DNA of 64,000 bases from Clostridiaceae bacterium (GTDB taxonomy: Bacteria > Bacillota > Clostridia > Lachnospirales > Lachnospiraceae), in the NCBI GenBank assembly GCA_910575435.1, contig CAJTGI010000008.1, positions 62,001-126,000 of the forward strand, written 5' to 3'. The position numbers and the translations under genes were made by a program. Below are positions 26,184-34,621 of the stretch, piece after piece. The notes beneath the pieces are model-generated. The model saw nothing but the letters and a program-made list of their open reading frames with translations. It made no database searches and had not been told where the DNA came from. Position 1 is the first letter of the stretch. Every line of letters starts with the position of its first letter.

Positions 26184-26597
26184 CTATAGCTTCACAACGC
26201 GAATCTTTGCCACCTGACCCGCATCCATCTCCAGGCTCAGCACCAGCTTTCCACCCAGGTTCGTCTTCATCTTGTCAAAACTGGTATCATCCACGTATAC
26301 TTTGTACTCCGTCTCCGGCTCAAGTTCCAGCGTAATGGAAGTATCTTCCAAGCCCTCCACGGAAAAGCAAACCTCGCTATCCGTCGCCTTCAATTCCGTC
26401 ACCACAGTTCCCGGTACGGATTCATATACAAACAGGCCGTTCTTTTCCAATTTGGTAATTTCCTTAAATGTCTTAACCTTGTACAGGTCTCCCTCAAACT
26501 CAAAATCAGACTTCTTCTGCTTGGAATCATATTCATAATTTCCAAAACTCAAAGTCCCATTATCCTCTTTGCGAATCAGTTCCTTAATTACTGGCAT
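26184..26597 (-). CDS. Small conserved protein (often named 'endosialidase'), function unknown
   Basis: A 137-residue protein that opens MPVIKELIRKEDNGTLSFGNYE and contains YKVKTFKEITKLEKNG, FVYESVPGT and a beta-rich C-terminal half (TLELEPETEYKVYVDD, NLGGKLVLSLEM). I recognise this as a widespread Lachnospiraceae/Clostridia protein that databases often call endosialidase; nothing in it resembles a sialidase (no Asp boxes, far too short, no export signal). It sits between clpC and radA with only three bases to radA. A cytoplasmic role tied to stress response or recombination is possible but unproven. Confidence 0.8.
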   Translation of the reverse strand: MPVIKELIRKEDNGTLSFGNYEYDSKQKKSDFEFEGDLYKVKTFKEITKLEKNGLFVYESVPGTVVTELKATDSEVCFSVEGLEDTSITLELEPETEYKVYVDDTSFDKMKTNLGGKLVLSLEMDAGQVAKIRVVKL

Positions 26598-26661
26598 GCG
26601 CTTCTCCTTCCGTGCAAATTTGATAAGATTATCATACCATATTTCCTGCTTTTTTTCTACT

Positions 26662-29103
26662 CTACATTTTAGAAAATATCATCTTTTCATCCTGATAGGA
26701 CACTTGAACCCTGTCGCCCTGAGATACCTCTCCAGCCAGCATCTTGTCTGCCAGCGCATCCTCAATCTCAGACTGAATGCTCCTCCTGATGGGACGCGCG
26801 CCATAGTTCTTGTCAAAGCCGCTGTCTGCCAGATGGCTCACCGCCTCCTCATCCACCTCTAGGGTAATGCTAAGCTGAGCCTCCAGCCTCTTCTGCAATT
26901 TTGCCAGCAATATCTTTACAATCTCCTTGATATTTTCCTTGGTCAGCGCATGGAATACCAGCATCTCATCAATGCGGTTGATAAATTCCGGCTTGAAGAT
27001 TTTCTTAACCTCCTCCAGCACACCCTCCTTCATCCGCTGGTAATCTGCCTCCTCTTCCTCCCCGGAGCCAAATCCCAGATGCTTGGGAGAGATGATGCGG
27101 TTAGCCCCCGCATTGGAAGTCATAATGATAATCGTATTCTTAAAACTCACCTTTCTGCCCTGGGCGTCCGTCACATGCCCATCCTCCAAGATCTGCAAGA
27201 GAATGTTGAATACATCCAGATGGGCCTTCTCAATCTCGTCAAAAAGAACCACGGAATAGGGATGCCTGCGAACCTTTTCGCTGAGCTGGCCGCCATCCTC
27301 ATATCCCACATATCCCGGAGGAGAGCCAATCATCTTGGACACGCTGTGCTTCTCCATATATTCCGACATATCCACTCGGATAATCTCCTGCTCCTTGCCA
27401 AAAACTGCCTCGGCCAGTGCCTTGGAAAGTTCCGTCTTGCCCACTCCCGTAGGTCCTAGGAAGAGAAATGATCCAATGGGGCGGCCGGGGTCTTTCAGCC
27501 CTACCCTTCCCCGGCGCACGGCCTTTGCCACGGCTGCCACGGCCTCCTCCTGGCCCACCACCCTGCGGTGCAGTTCCTCTTCCAGGCGGCGGAGCCTCTC
27601 CGTCTCCTCTTCCTGCAATTTCTGCACTGGAATTTTCGTCCAATCCCCGATGACATTAGCCACATCCAAATCCGTCACCTGCAGGCGCCTTTTCTCCGCT
27701 TCCCGCTCTATCTTTTCCCGGAGGGAATCCATCTTATCCCGGCATGCATTCTGCTTTTTCTTCAATTCGCTAGCCATGGAAAAATCCTCCATGAGAATGG
27801 CTTCCTCCTTCTGCTGCTCGCAGAGGGCAAATTCCTCCTCCAGCGCACGCAGTTCCGGAGATGGCTGATACATGGCCAGGCTGGCCTTGGCGCACGCCTC
27901 GTCAATGGCATCAATGGCTTTGTCCGGCAGGAAGCGGTCATTCACATACCGCTCCGTCATCTTCACCGCAGCCACCACCGCCCCATCGCTGATTTTCACA
28001 TTGTGGTGGGACTCGTAACGCTCCCTCAATCCCTTGAGGATGGCTATGCTCTCCTCCTCGTCCGGCTCCTCCACCTGGATGGGCTGGAATCTTCGCTCCA
28101 GAGCCGCATCCTTCTCAATATATTTTCGATATTCCTCTCTGGTAGTCGCCCCGACAATCTGAATTTCCCCCCTGGCAAGGGCGGGCTTTAGAATATTGGC
28201 GGCATCAATGGCCCCCTCGGCGCCTCCGGCCCCGATAATCGTATGAATCTCATCGATAAAGAGCAGTATCCTTCCAGACTGGCTGACCTCCCGCAGGGAC
28301 CGCTTGATGCGCTCCTCGAATTCTCCGCGGTACTTAGAGCCTGCCACCATGCCGGACAAATCCAGCACCAGCACTCTTTTATCCTGCAGCACCGCCGGAA
28401 TATCCCCCTGGACGATCTTCTGCGCCAAGCCTTCCACCACGGCGGTCTTTCCCACGCCGGGCTCGCCGATTAGGCAGGGGTTATTCTTGGTTCTCCTGCT
28501 AAGCACCTGCACCAGGCGGCGGATTTCCGTCTCCCTGCCAATCACCGGGTCAAGCTTTCCATCCTTGGCAAAGGCCGTCAGATCCCGACTGTACTGATCC
28601 AGCATGGGAGTGGCCGACTTCTGCTTCCTCCCCTTCTGCATCATGTACTCATTCTTGGCACTGGTGGCATCCTGCCCCGCAGCCGTCAGCACATCCACAT
28701 AAAGTTTCTGGATATTGATCCCTTTGGTATTCAATAGGCGCACGGCGATGCAGTCCGCCTCCTTCAGCATCGCTACCAGCAAATGCTCCGTCCCTGCGCT
28801 GGCCGCCCCCAGTCGGTCTGCTTCTGCCAGCCCATTCTGCAATACCTTCGCCGCCCTAGGCGTCATTTCCTCTTTATCCACCACTGCCACTTCCCCAGAG
28901 GCAGACAGATAATCCTCCACCAATTCCAGCATTTTATCATAGGAAACCCCGTTCTCCTTCAACACCTCGCCGGCTACCCCCTTGGTAGCCAGAAGGGCAA
29001 GCAGGATATGCTCTGTCCCCACATTGTGGTGTCCCAGGTTCAAAGCCTCCTTCTTCGCATTTTCTATCGCTTTCTGCGCGCTATTCGTGTATCGCTTATG
29101 CAT
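26662..29103 (-). CDS. clpC: ATP-dependent Clp protease ATP-binding subunit ClpC
   Basis: An 813-residue AAA+ unfoldase. Two N-terminal Clp repeats (GTEHILLALL, GTEHLLVAML), first AAA domain with GEPGVGKT and FIDEIHTIIGAG, a middle UVR-like coiled coil (LCEQQKEEAILMEDFSMASE) and second AAA domain with GPTGVGKT, FDEIEKAH and a C-terminal NYGARPIRR. It works with ClpP and adaptors to remove damaged or regulatory proteins. The ATG at 29103 follows GGAGG by seven bases. Unlike the classic ctsR-mcsA-mcsB-clpC operon, no ctsR or mcs gene is adjacent; upstream lies a cohesin-like surface protein gene at 58 bases. Confidence 0.97.
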   Translation of the reverse strand: MHKRYTNSAQKAIENAKKEALNLGHHNVGTEHILLALLATKGVAGEVLKENGVSYDKMLELVEDYLSASGEVAVVDKEEMTPRAAKVLQNGLAEADRLGAASAGTEHLLVAMLKEADCIAVRLLNTKGINIQKLYVDVLTAAGQDATSAKNEYMMQKGRKQKSATPMLDQYSRDLTAFAKDGKLDPVIGRETEIRRLVQVLSRRTKNNPCLIGEPGVGKTAVVEGLAQKIVQGDIPAVLQDKRVLVLDLSGMVAGSKYRGEFEERIKRSLREVSQSGRILLFIDEIHTIIGAGGAEGAIDAANILKPALARGEIQIVGATTREEYRKYIEKDAALERRFQPIQVEEPDEEESIAILKGLRERYESHHNVKISDGAVVAAVKMTERYVNDRFLPDKAIDAIDEACAKASLAMYQPSPELRALEEEFALCEQQKEEAILMEDFSMASELKKKQNACRDKMDSLREKIEREAEKRRLQVTDLDVANVIGDWTKIPVQKLQEEETERLRRLEEELHRRVVGQEEAVAAVAKAVRRGRVGLKDPGRPIGSFLFLGPTGVGKTELSKALAEAVFGKEQEIIRVDMSEYMEKHSVSKMIGSPPGYVGYEDGGQLSEKVRRHPYSVVLFDEIEKAHLDVFNILLQILEDGHVTDAQGRKVSFKNTIIIMTSNAGANRIISPKHLGFGSGEEEEADYQRMKEGVLEEVKKIFKPEFINRIDEMLVFHALTKENIKEIVKILLAKLQKRLEAQLSITLEVDEEAVSHLADSGFDKNYGARPIRRSIQSEIEDALADKMLAGEVSQGDRVQVSYQDEKMIFSKM

Positions 29104-29161
29104 GAACCAACCTCCAAAATCTACTCTTGGGAACTGCCGCAAAACCATCTCTGACAATTCC

Positions 29162-30586
29162 TTATTTCCCATATCTCCGGGAATGCAGTGCAAAATATAG
29201 CATCAATATCAGCATCAGGACGCAGAATGTCCCCATGATCGCCAGCACGTACCGATAACTCTCCAACTTCTCCTCCAGAGAGGCTGATGTGGAAATCTCC
29301 CGCTCTCCGTTGCTCTGATACCACATCTTCACCTTCTCATAGGACTGGAGGGAGCCGGACTTCCGGTCATACAGATAGAACGCCTGCTCTTCCTCCCCAT
29401 AGATTAACACATAATCTGCTTCCCTGTCACCCTCCTGGGCATAACAAATGACTTTTTTTCCTTCCAGATCAATGGAAATCCGCTCAAAGCCCTGGGGAAT
29501 CTTCTCCGCCTCTGCCTCCCCCACGCATAGGGTGGTAGTGCCTACCATATACATCTTGCCAGACTTTTCCATCACATTCACCCGGCTATTCTCGCTGTCT
29601 TCCTCCGGGGTAATCTTCTGCACTGTCATGGACAGGCGGTATGTGGTCTTCTTTCCGTCACTGTTCTTAACTGATATCTTAAATACATTCTTTCCGTCTT
29701 TAATTTTTTTATTTCCAGAAACTTTCACCGTGGCATGGCTGTCCTCCGCCTCATAAATCACAGGGAGTTCCTCCTTGCTGGTGGAAATCACGCCGCTATA
29801 TTTTTCAATATCCGGGGAAAATTCCGGCGTCAGCTGGGTTCCCTGAATCTCAAGAGAGCGCAATTTGGAAGAACCCAGGACATCTTTCTGCCCTGTCTTT
29901 TCCTCATCCTTCTTTGGCTTTTCTGAGGGAATGGGAGAGGACTTCCCCTCTGCGGGCTTTTTCTTGTTCTGATTCTTTTTGCCGGAGGAAGGCTTTGCCG
30001 TGGGCTCTGCCTTCTGCCTCGGCGCCACGGTCTGGACTCCGGGCTGCGCAATCATCATGTTCAGCGCATTGTGGGACACGGACATCTTAGTATTATTTCC
30101 ATCATCCTCCAATACATTGTAGGGCTTTCTCAGAGTAATGCTAGTGCCCCCGGCCTTTCTGGCAGTAAACTTCACGGAATACTTTAATTTTGTGCTTCCG
30201 GCAGCCCGCTCCATATCCAGAATCCTGAATGCATCGTCATTTCCGTGAACCACGCCGCCCCCGGATTCAAAGCGCAGATACTGGTGGTCATAGGCAAAAT
30301 AACCCTCAAAGCCCCTGATCGCCTTGGCGGAGCGCACAGTGACCACCACGTAGACCGTATCCCCGACATGCACCTTGTCATTCTTTGTCTCCACGGTAAC
30401 GCTGGCACTAGATGCCTCCGCGCTGCTGCCAAAGGAGAGCAGGCTGGCAGAGCAGAGGGCAAAAAGCATGATTTCCCAAAAAATCCTGACCGCCTTCATC
30501 TCTCCCAAAGCGCGCCGCAATCTTTTTGCACCGCCTTCTATCCGCAAAATGCTTCTTCTCTGCAAAAAGCCCTTTTTCACTGACAT
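29162..30586 (-). CDS. Membrane-anchored surface protein with cohesin-like and cadherin-like beta domains
   Basis: A 474-residue protein. A long basic N-terminus precedes a signal/membrane segment (IFWEIMLFALCSASLLSFG). Residues ~60-190 look like a cohesin-type beta sandwich (VTVETKNDKVHVGDTVYVVVTVR, GFEGYFAYDHQYLRFE). A Pro/Lys/Ser-rich linker follows, then a cadherin-like beta domain (LRSLEIQGTQLTPEFSPDIEKYSG to YRLSMTVQ). The C-terminus has a final membrane helix (YVLAIMGTFCVLMLILMLYFAL) with a short basic tail inside. The ATG at 30586 follows GGAGAG. It starts 13 bases after the glucosaminidase gene and leads into clpC. It may scaffold wall proteins, but no dockerin partner is seen in the window. 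Confidence 0.8.
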   Translation of the reverse strand: MSVKKGFLQRRSILRIEGGAKRLRRALGEMKAVRIFWEIMLFALCSASLLSFGSSAEASSASVTVETKNDKVHVGDTVYVVVTVRSAKAIRGFEGYFAYDHQYLRFESGGGVVHGNDDAFRILDMERAAGSTKLKYSVKFTARKAGGTSITLRKPYNVLEDDGNNTKMSVSHNALNMMIAQPGVQTVAPRQKAEPTAKPSSGKKNQNKKKPAEGKSSPIPSEKPKKDEEKTGQKDVLGSSKLRSLEIQGTQLTPEFSPDIEKYSGVISTSKEELPVIYEAEDSHATVKVSGNKKIKDGKNVFKISVKNSDGKKTTYRLSMTVQKITPEEDSENSRVNVMEKSGKMYMVGTTTLCVGEAEAEKIPQGFERISIDLEGKKVICYAQEGDREADYVLIYGEEEQAFYLYDRKSGSLQSYEKVKMWYQSNGEREISTSASLEEKLESYRYVLAIMGTFCVLMLILMLYFALHSRRYGK

Positions 30587-30599
30587 CGCTCTCTCCATT

Positions 30600-32753
30600 C
30601 TATGCTGACTTTCTGGTAATTTGCACTTTATAATTCCGAGTAACGCCGCTCTCGGACTTCACCTTGATCGTATACGTGGTGGTTCCCACTTTCAGCCCAG
30701 ACTTTGTGCCTGCCCCGGTAACGGTAGAGGTGGCCGCCACCGCCGTGGCAGTGAGTTTCACGGAAGTCACGCTATTTGCCACAGTCAGCGTATAGGTCTT
30801 GCTTCCATCATCTCCCAGAGTGAATTTCGTCCCCCAGGTGCCCGTATCCGAAGTCAGCTTCTTCAAAAAGTTATTGGGATTCTTGCCCCCAGTGGGTACT
30901 TCACAGACTTCATCCGGCATATTATTATATACCGGTATGGAAAATACCAGGGGAATGTCTTTCTTTCCGTCCCCATAGGCATTCTTCACCTTGGTGGCCT
31001 CGCTGTTGGGCGCCTCCACATTGGTCATGTACTGATGGGTGTACCGACCATTGGGCGTCACATTAAACTTTTGCAGATACAGCGTATTCTGCCCCTTGTT
31101 AATATAATTCTTCCCGATATAGGATGCGCCTCCCACAATGGACTTGTGGGGGGAATTCCATGGACGGGAGTAGGTGCTCCCGCTGCTGGCCCATTTCAGG
31201 CCCTTGGCAATGGCTCCTCCCCCGGCACTGTCGCTGGCACCGATATTGTAAAAGTTATAAATTCCCTTGTACCCCGCCACATTTCCAGAAACGGAACTGC
31301 TCATCTGGGTGGAACTGATTACCACCTCCTGCTTCACCCTGGATGCCAGGTGATAGGGGCTTACCCCTGAAGAAGATGCCGCAGTGATAAATGTCTTGGA
31401 GTATTTTTCTGATACCTGTTTGCCAGAACTGGTGTACTTGTACGTCTTATTGTACATAGGCGTATTCTTCAATATATTTTCCACGCCAGTCTGGGTGTGT
31501 ATTCCCTTCTGATAGGCCAGGTTCTCAAACTGAAAGATTCCCCGCTCATCCATAAAATTTCGAGGGTCCATGTAATATTTTACCGCCTTTTCCGATGCGG
31601 CCACCCAAGTGGTCCCGTCAAAGACGGTATACTTGTCCTTCGACCAGTTGTATGCCCCGGCAGCGGTAGACTTCCAGTCATATGACTTGCTGTTAGGCAC
31701 CAGATTCAGCCCCACCTTAGACTCCGCACGGATAACCTCGTCCCAGTCCAGCCCGGTCTTATACGCCTTGTAGTCCCAGTTCGGATAGTTTCTGTGCAGT
31801 GCCACCAGGCGGCTTACATAGGTGGCGGGAAAGCCTTCCTTCTCCAGCCTGTCCTGAAACTCTGCGTCCGTCAGCCCTGCCACATCAGAATTGATGGGAG
31901 TGGAGGATGGCGTAACGGTATTGCTGTCCCACTCCTTGGCCACAATCTGCAAAAAGCCATATTTATCCTGAATATAACCGTATACGGTATTCTTCTTGTA
32001 TGAAAGGCGCAGCCTTAAATATTTCTTTCCCCCGGTCCACTTCTGCCCCAGCAGGGTAGCCTGGTTCTTGTTCTTCAAAGCCACCGCCCCGCCGCCGGAA
32101 TATACCTTCTTTTTCCCTCCCGGCGCAGTGTAGAGGGCAATCTTCTTCTTCGTGGTCTTCACCACCAAGGGAAGTCCTTTCCCACAGGTGAGATTCACGC
32201 GCTTAGATAAGATATACCCCTTCACTTTCTGAGAGGAAACGGTAAGGGACACCCGATACCATTTCGTATTTCCCACCATCTTTTCTGATAGGATTCTCAA
32301 TTTCCTCCCTTGCTTTAGCGATACCTTTTTCCCCTTCACCGTAGTCACCGCCCCCGTAGTGGACGTGGTGGAGCGAAGGCTGGTCTTGCTGCTGACCAGG
32401 CCGTACACCGTGGTAGCCACCTTTCCCGTCTGCACCTTCACGTAATTCTTCATCACGTAGCCTGTCACATTCTTATTGTTCTGCTTGAACTTAATATGAT
32501 ACCAGGAGCCATTCTTCCCGGTAACCGTCACCGTAGTTCCATCAGACACCGTCACCGTAGTGCCGCCGGATTTCACTACTCCGTAATTCTTTCCCGGGCC
32601 CGTACGCACGTTCAAATACCCGCCGCTGACCTTGATCTTTCCGATAGCGGAGGCAGACACCGTCCCATCCTCCCTCGGCTCCTGGCAGAACCAAAGCGCA
32701 AAGCCAATCAGCAACGCCAATGCGCAAATCAGTATCTTTTTATTTCTCTTCAT
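30600..32753 (-). CDS. Secreted SH3b-domain N-acetylglucosaminidase (GH73-like autolysin) with C-terminal beta domain
   Basis: A 717-residue exported wall hydrolase. Signal segment KKILICALALLIGFALWF. Two or three bacterial SH3 repeats follow (YLNVRTGPGKNYGVVKSGG, TGYVMKNYVKV, and again near 130-200). The catalytic part resembles LytD/GH73 glucosaminidase (FPATYVSRLVALHRNYPNWDYKAY, SPYHLASRVKQEV, YNFYNIGASDSAGGGAIAKGL). A cadherin-like beta domain closes the protein (TLTVANSVTSVKLTATA). It should cut the glycan strands of peptidoglycan. The ATG at 32753 follows AAGGAG by nine bases. It lies between hslO and the cohesin-like gene, all closely spaced on one strand. Confidence 0.88.
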   Translation of the reverse strand: MKRNKKILICALALLIGFALWFCQEPREDGTVSASAIGKIKVSGGYLNVRTGPGKNYGVVKSGGTTVTVSDGTTVTVTGKNGSWYHIKFKQNNKNVTGYVMKNYVKVQTGKVATTVYGLVSSKTSLRSTTSTTGAVTTVKGKKVSLKQGRKLRILSEKMVGNTKWYRVSLTVSSQKVKGYILSKRVNLTCGKGLPLVVKTTKKKIALYTAPGGKKKVYSGGGAVALKNKNQATLLGQKWTGGKKYLRLRLSYKKNTVYGYIQDKYGFLQIVAKEWDSNTVTPSSTPINSDVAGLTDAEFQDRLEKEGFPATYVSRLVALHRNYPNWDYKAYKTGLDWDEVIRAESKVGLNLVPNSKSYDWKSTAAGAYNWSKDKYTVFDGTTWVAASEKAVKYYMDPRNFMDERGIFQFENLAYQKGIHTQTGVENILKNTPMYNKTYKYTSSGKQVSEKYSKTFITAASSSGVSPYHLASRVKQEVVISSTQMSSSVSGNVAGYKGIYNFYNIGASDSAGGGAIAKGLKWASSGSTYSRPWNSPHKSIVGGASYIGKNYINKGQNTLYLQKFNVTPNGRYTHQYMTNVEAPNSEATKVKNAYGDGKKDIPLVFSIPVYNNMPDEVCEVPTGGKNPNNFLKKLTSDTGTWGTKFTLGDDGSKTYTLTVANSVTSVKLTATAVAATSTVTGAGTKSGLKVGTTTYTIKVKSESGVTRNYKVQITRKSA

Positions 32754-32807
32754 CCAAACACGCTCCTTATCTACATTCATACATGGTAATGCCGCAGCAG
32801 GCGGCAA

Positions 32808-33680
32808 TCAGCTTATAAAACCTTTCAGCTCATCCACTGTAAAATAGTAATGGGAGTCGCAGAATTCGCAATTCACCTCGATGGTCTCGCCCTGGGCAAT
32901 CAAATCTTCCAAATCCTTCCTGCCCAGGCTGGCAACCGCCCTGGTCACCCGCTCCTTGGAACAGTTGCAGGCATACTGGGCAGGGATGCTGTCAAGAATC
33001 TCCACCTCCAGATCTCCCATCAATGCCCGCACCATATCCTGGGGCATCATTCCCTGTTCTAGCAAGTCTGTCACTGAGTGAATCTGCTGTAGCGACCGTT
33101 CCACAGTGGCAATCACCTCCTCCTGGGCAAAGGGCAGCACCTGGATGATAAAGCCACCTGCCTGACGCACATGGTTATCTCTGTTCAGAAGTACGCCCAA
33201 ACCCACCGAAGAGGGGATCTGTTCAGATGTAGCATAATAATATGTCAAATCCTCGGCAATCTCCCCGGACACCAGCTGGATCTGCCCATTGTAAGGCTCC
33301 TTCATGCCGATATCCCGAATGACGTTCAGAAAGCCTGGCCCCAGCGCCCCCGCCACGTCCAGCTTGCCCTTCTCATTGGGAGGCAGGATCACCAGAGGCT
33401 GCCTCACATATCCCTTCACGCTGGCTTCGGAATCCGCCGTCACCGTCAGCCCGCCAATAGGCCCCTGGCACTGTATTTGCAAGGTGAGGACATCATGCTC
33501 CCCCTTCATCATGCTTCCCATCATGCTCCCCGCCGTGAGAAGCCTTCCCAAAGCAGCCGTAGCCACCGGGCTGGTGTGATGGATTTCCCTGGCCTCCTCC
33601 ACCAGATTCCTGGTAGTAGCCGCAAATATCCTCAACTGATGGTTTGCCGCAGTCGCTCTCACAATATAATCTTCTCTCAT
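32808..33680 (-). CDS. hslO: Hsp33 redox-regulated chaperone
   Basis: A 290-residue protein with Hsp33 hallmarks: the N-terminal substrate-binding fold (GRLLTAGSMMGSMMKG, QIQCQGPIGGLTVTAD, GYVRQP) and the C-terminal zinc redox switch CNCSKE ... CEFC. On oxidation zinc is released and the chaperone is activated, protecting proteins from aggregation. The ATG at 33680 follows AAGGAGG. It begins 20 bases after the methyltransferase gene. Confidence 0.96.
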   Translation of the reverse strand: MREDYIVRATAANHQLRIFAATTRNLVEEAREIHHTSPVATAALGRLLTAGSMMGSMMKGEHDVLTLQIQCQGPIGGLTVTADSEASVKGYVRQPLVILPPNEKGKLDVAGALGPGFLNVIRDIGMKEPYNGQIQLVSGEIAEDLTYYYATSEQIPSSVGLGVLLNRDNHVRQAGGFIIQVLPFAQEEVIATVERSLQQIHSVTDLLEQGMMPQDMVRALMGDLEVEILDSIPAQYACNCSKERVTRAVASLGRKDLEDLIAQGETIEVNCEFCDSHYYFTVDELKGFIS

Positions 33681-33700
33681 GCGCCCTCCTTCTTTACCAT

Positions 33701-34489
33701 TCACTTTTCATATACCGAGCCTGTATCGGGATCTTCCCGCAGCCTTGCCACAAAATATATCCTCTGGCTCTTCTCATCGGGAGGCCGCTCCGTCATCGCC
33801 TCATAGATGCCCGCCAGCATAAATCCGCTAGCCTCCAGCATCCCCCGCACCTGTTCCGGCGGATATGCCCTCTGCCGATGTAGCTCGTCCGTCCGCAGGA
33901 ACAGATCCTCGTCATCATCCACCAGTTCATACAGTGTCAGGAGATACGTGTTGATGCCGCTATCCCCGTCATATTCATTGTCCCAGATATAGCTGGCATC
34001 CTCCCTATTGTCCGCCAGAATGCGGTCTCCCAAAATTTCCCGGTAAAAATACTCCGTCTTCATATCAAAAATAAAAACGCCGCCCTCTGCCAGACACGAT
34101 GCCACCCTATCAAAAACCTTTGTCAAATCTTCTTCTGCTATCATGTAATTCATCCCGTCGCACAGGCAAACAACCCCTTCCACCGGAGCATGCAATTCCA
34201 ATTCCCGCATGTCCTGATGCAATAATAACACATCGGAAGGGCATTTTTGACTGGCAATTTCCAGCATTTCCTGAGATATGTCCACGCCAATCGTCTCGTA
34301 TCCCTTACGCCGCAGCCGCCAGGCAATCTCCCCCGTGCCGCAGGCCAGATCCACCACCGTGCCCCGGGAAACCCCCTCCCCCTCCAGCAACCCGAACAGA
34401 TAATCAGACCACTCCTGATAGGGAACCTCGTCCATAAATAAATCATATACTCTGGCAAAGCCGCCATAGATCTGATTCTCTTCCTTCAT
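33701..34489 (-). CDS. Class I SAM-dependent methyltransferase
   Basis: A 262-residue cytoplasmic protein with YGGFARVYDLFMD opening, the SAM-binding loop VVDLACGTGEIAWRL, acidic ribose-binding IGVDISQEML, and motif IV VVCLCDGMNYM. The family methylates small molecules; the substrate is unknown. The C-terminal ~90 residues form a beta-rich cap (GINTYLLTLYELVDDDEDLFLR). AGGAG lies seven bases upstream of the ATG. It heads the gene group running to the coiled-coil gene near 24.4 kb. Confidence 0.85.
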   Translation of the reverse strand: MKEENQIYGGFARVYDLFMDEVPYQEWSDYLFGLLEGEGVSRGTVVDLACGTGEIAWRLRRKGYETIGVDISQEMLEIASQKCPSDVLLLHQDMRELELHAPVEGVVCLCDGMNYMIAEEDLTKVFDRVASCLAEGGVFIFDMKTEYFYREILGDRILADNREDASYIWDNEYDGDSGINTYLLTLYELVDDDEDLFLRTDELHRQRAYPPEQVRGMLEASGFMLAGIYEAMTERPPDEKSQRIYFVARLREDPDTGSVYEK

Positions 34490-34513
34490 CTTTTATCTCC
34501 TATTTCCCATCTC

Positions 34514-34537
34514 AAAAACGGGAAGACGCCGCTTCCC
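34514..34537 (-). terminator. Terminator after the GGDEF gene
   Basis: On the minus strand GGGAAG-CGGCGT-CTTCCC is followed by GTTTTTG. It separates the GGDEF gene from the methyltransferase gene. Confidence 0.75.
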
Positions 34538-34621
34538 ATTTTCTTTTACTACAATCCACGAAATATAAATAGCCACCGCAAAAAACGCAACACGAATATA
34601 TGATGCCATGACCTTCCAATG

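Noticed and set aside
26184-26597. Endosialidase
   Set aside because: The name is used in databases, but the protein is 137 residues with no sialidase motif and no export signal.
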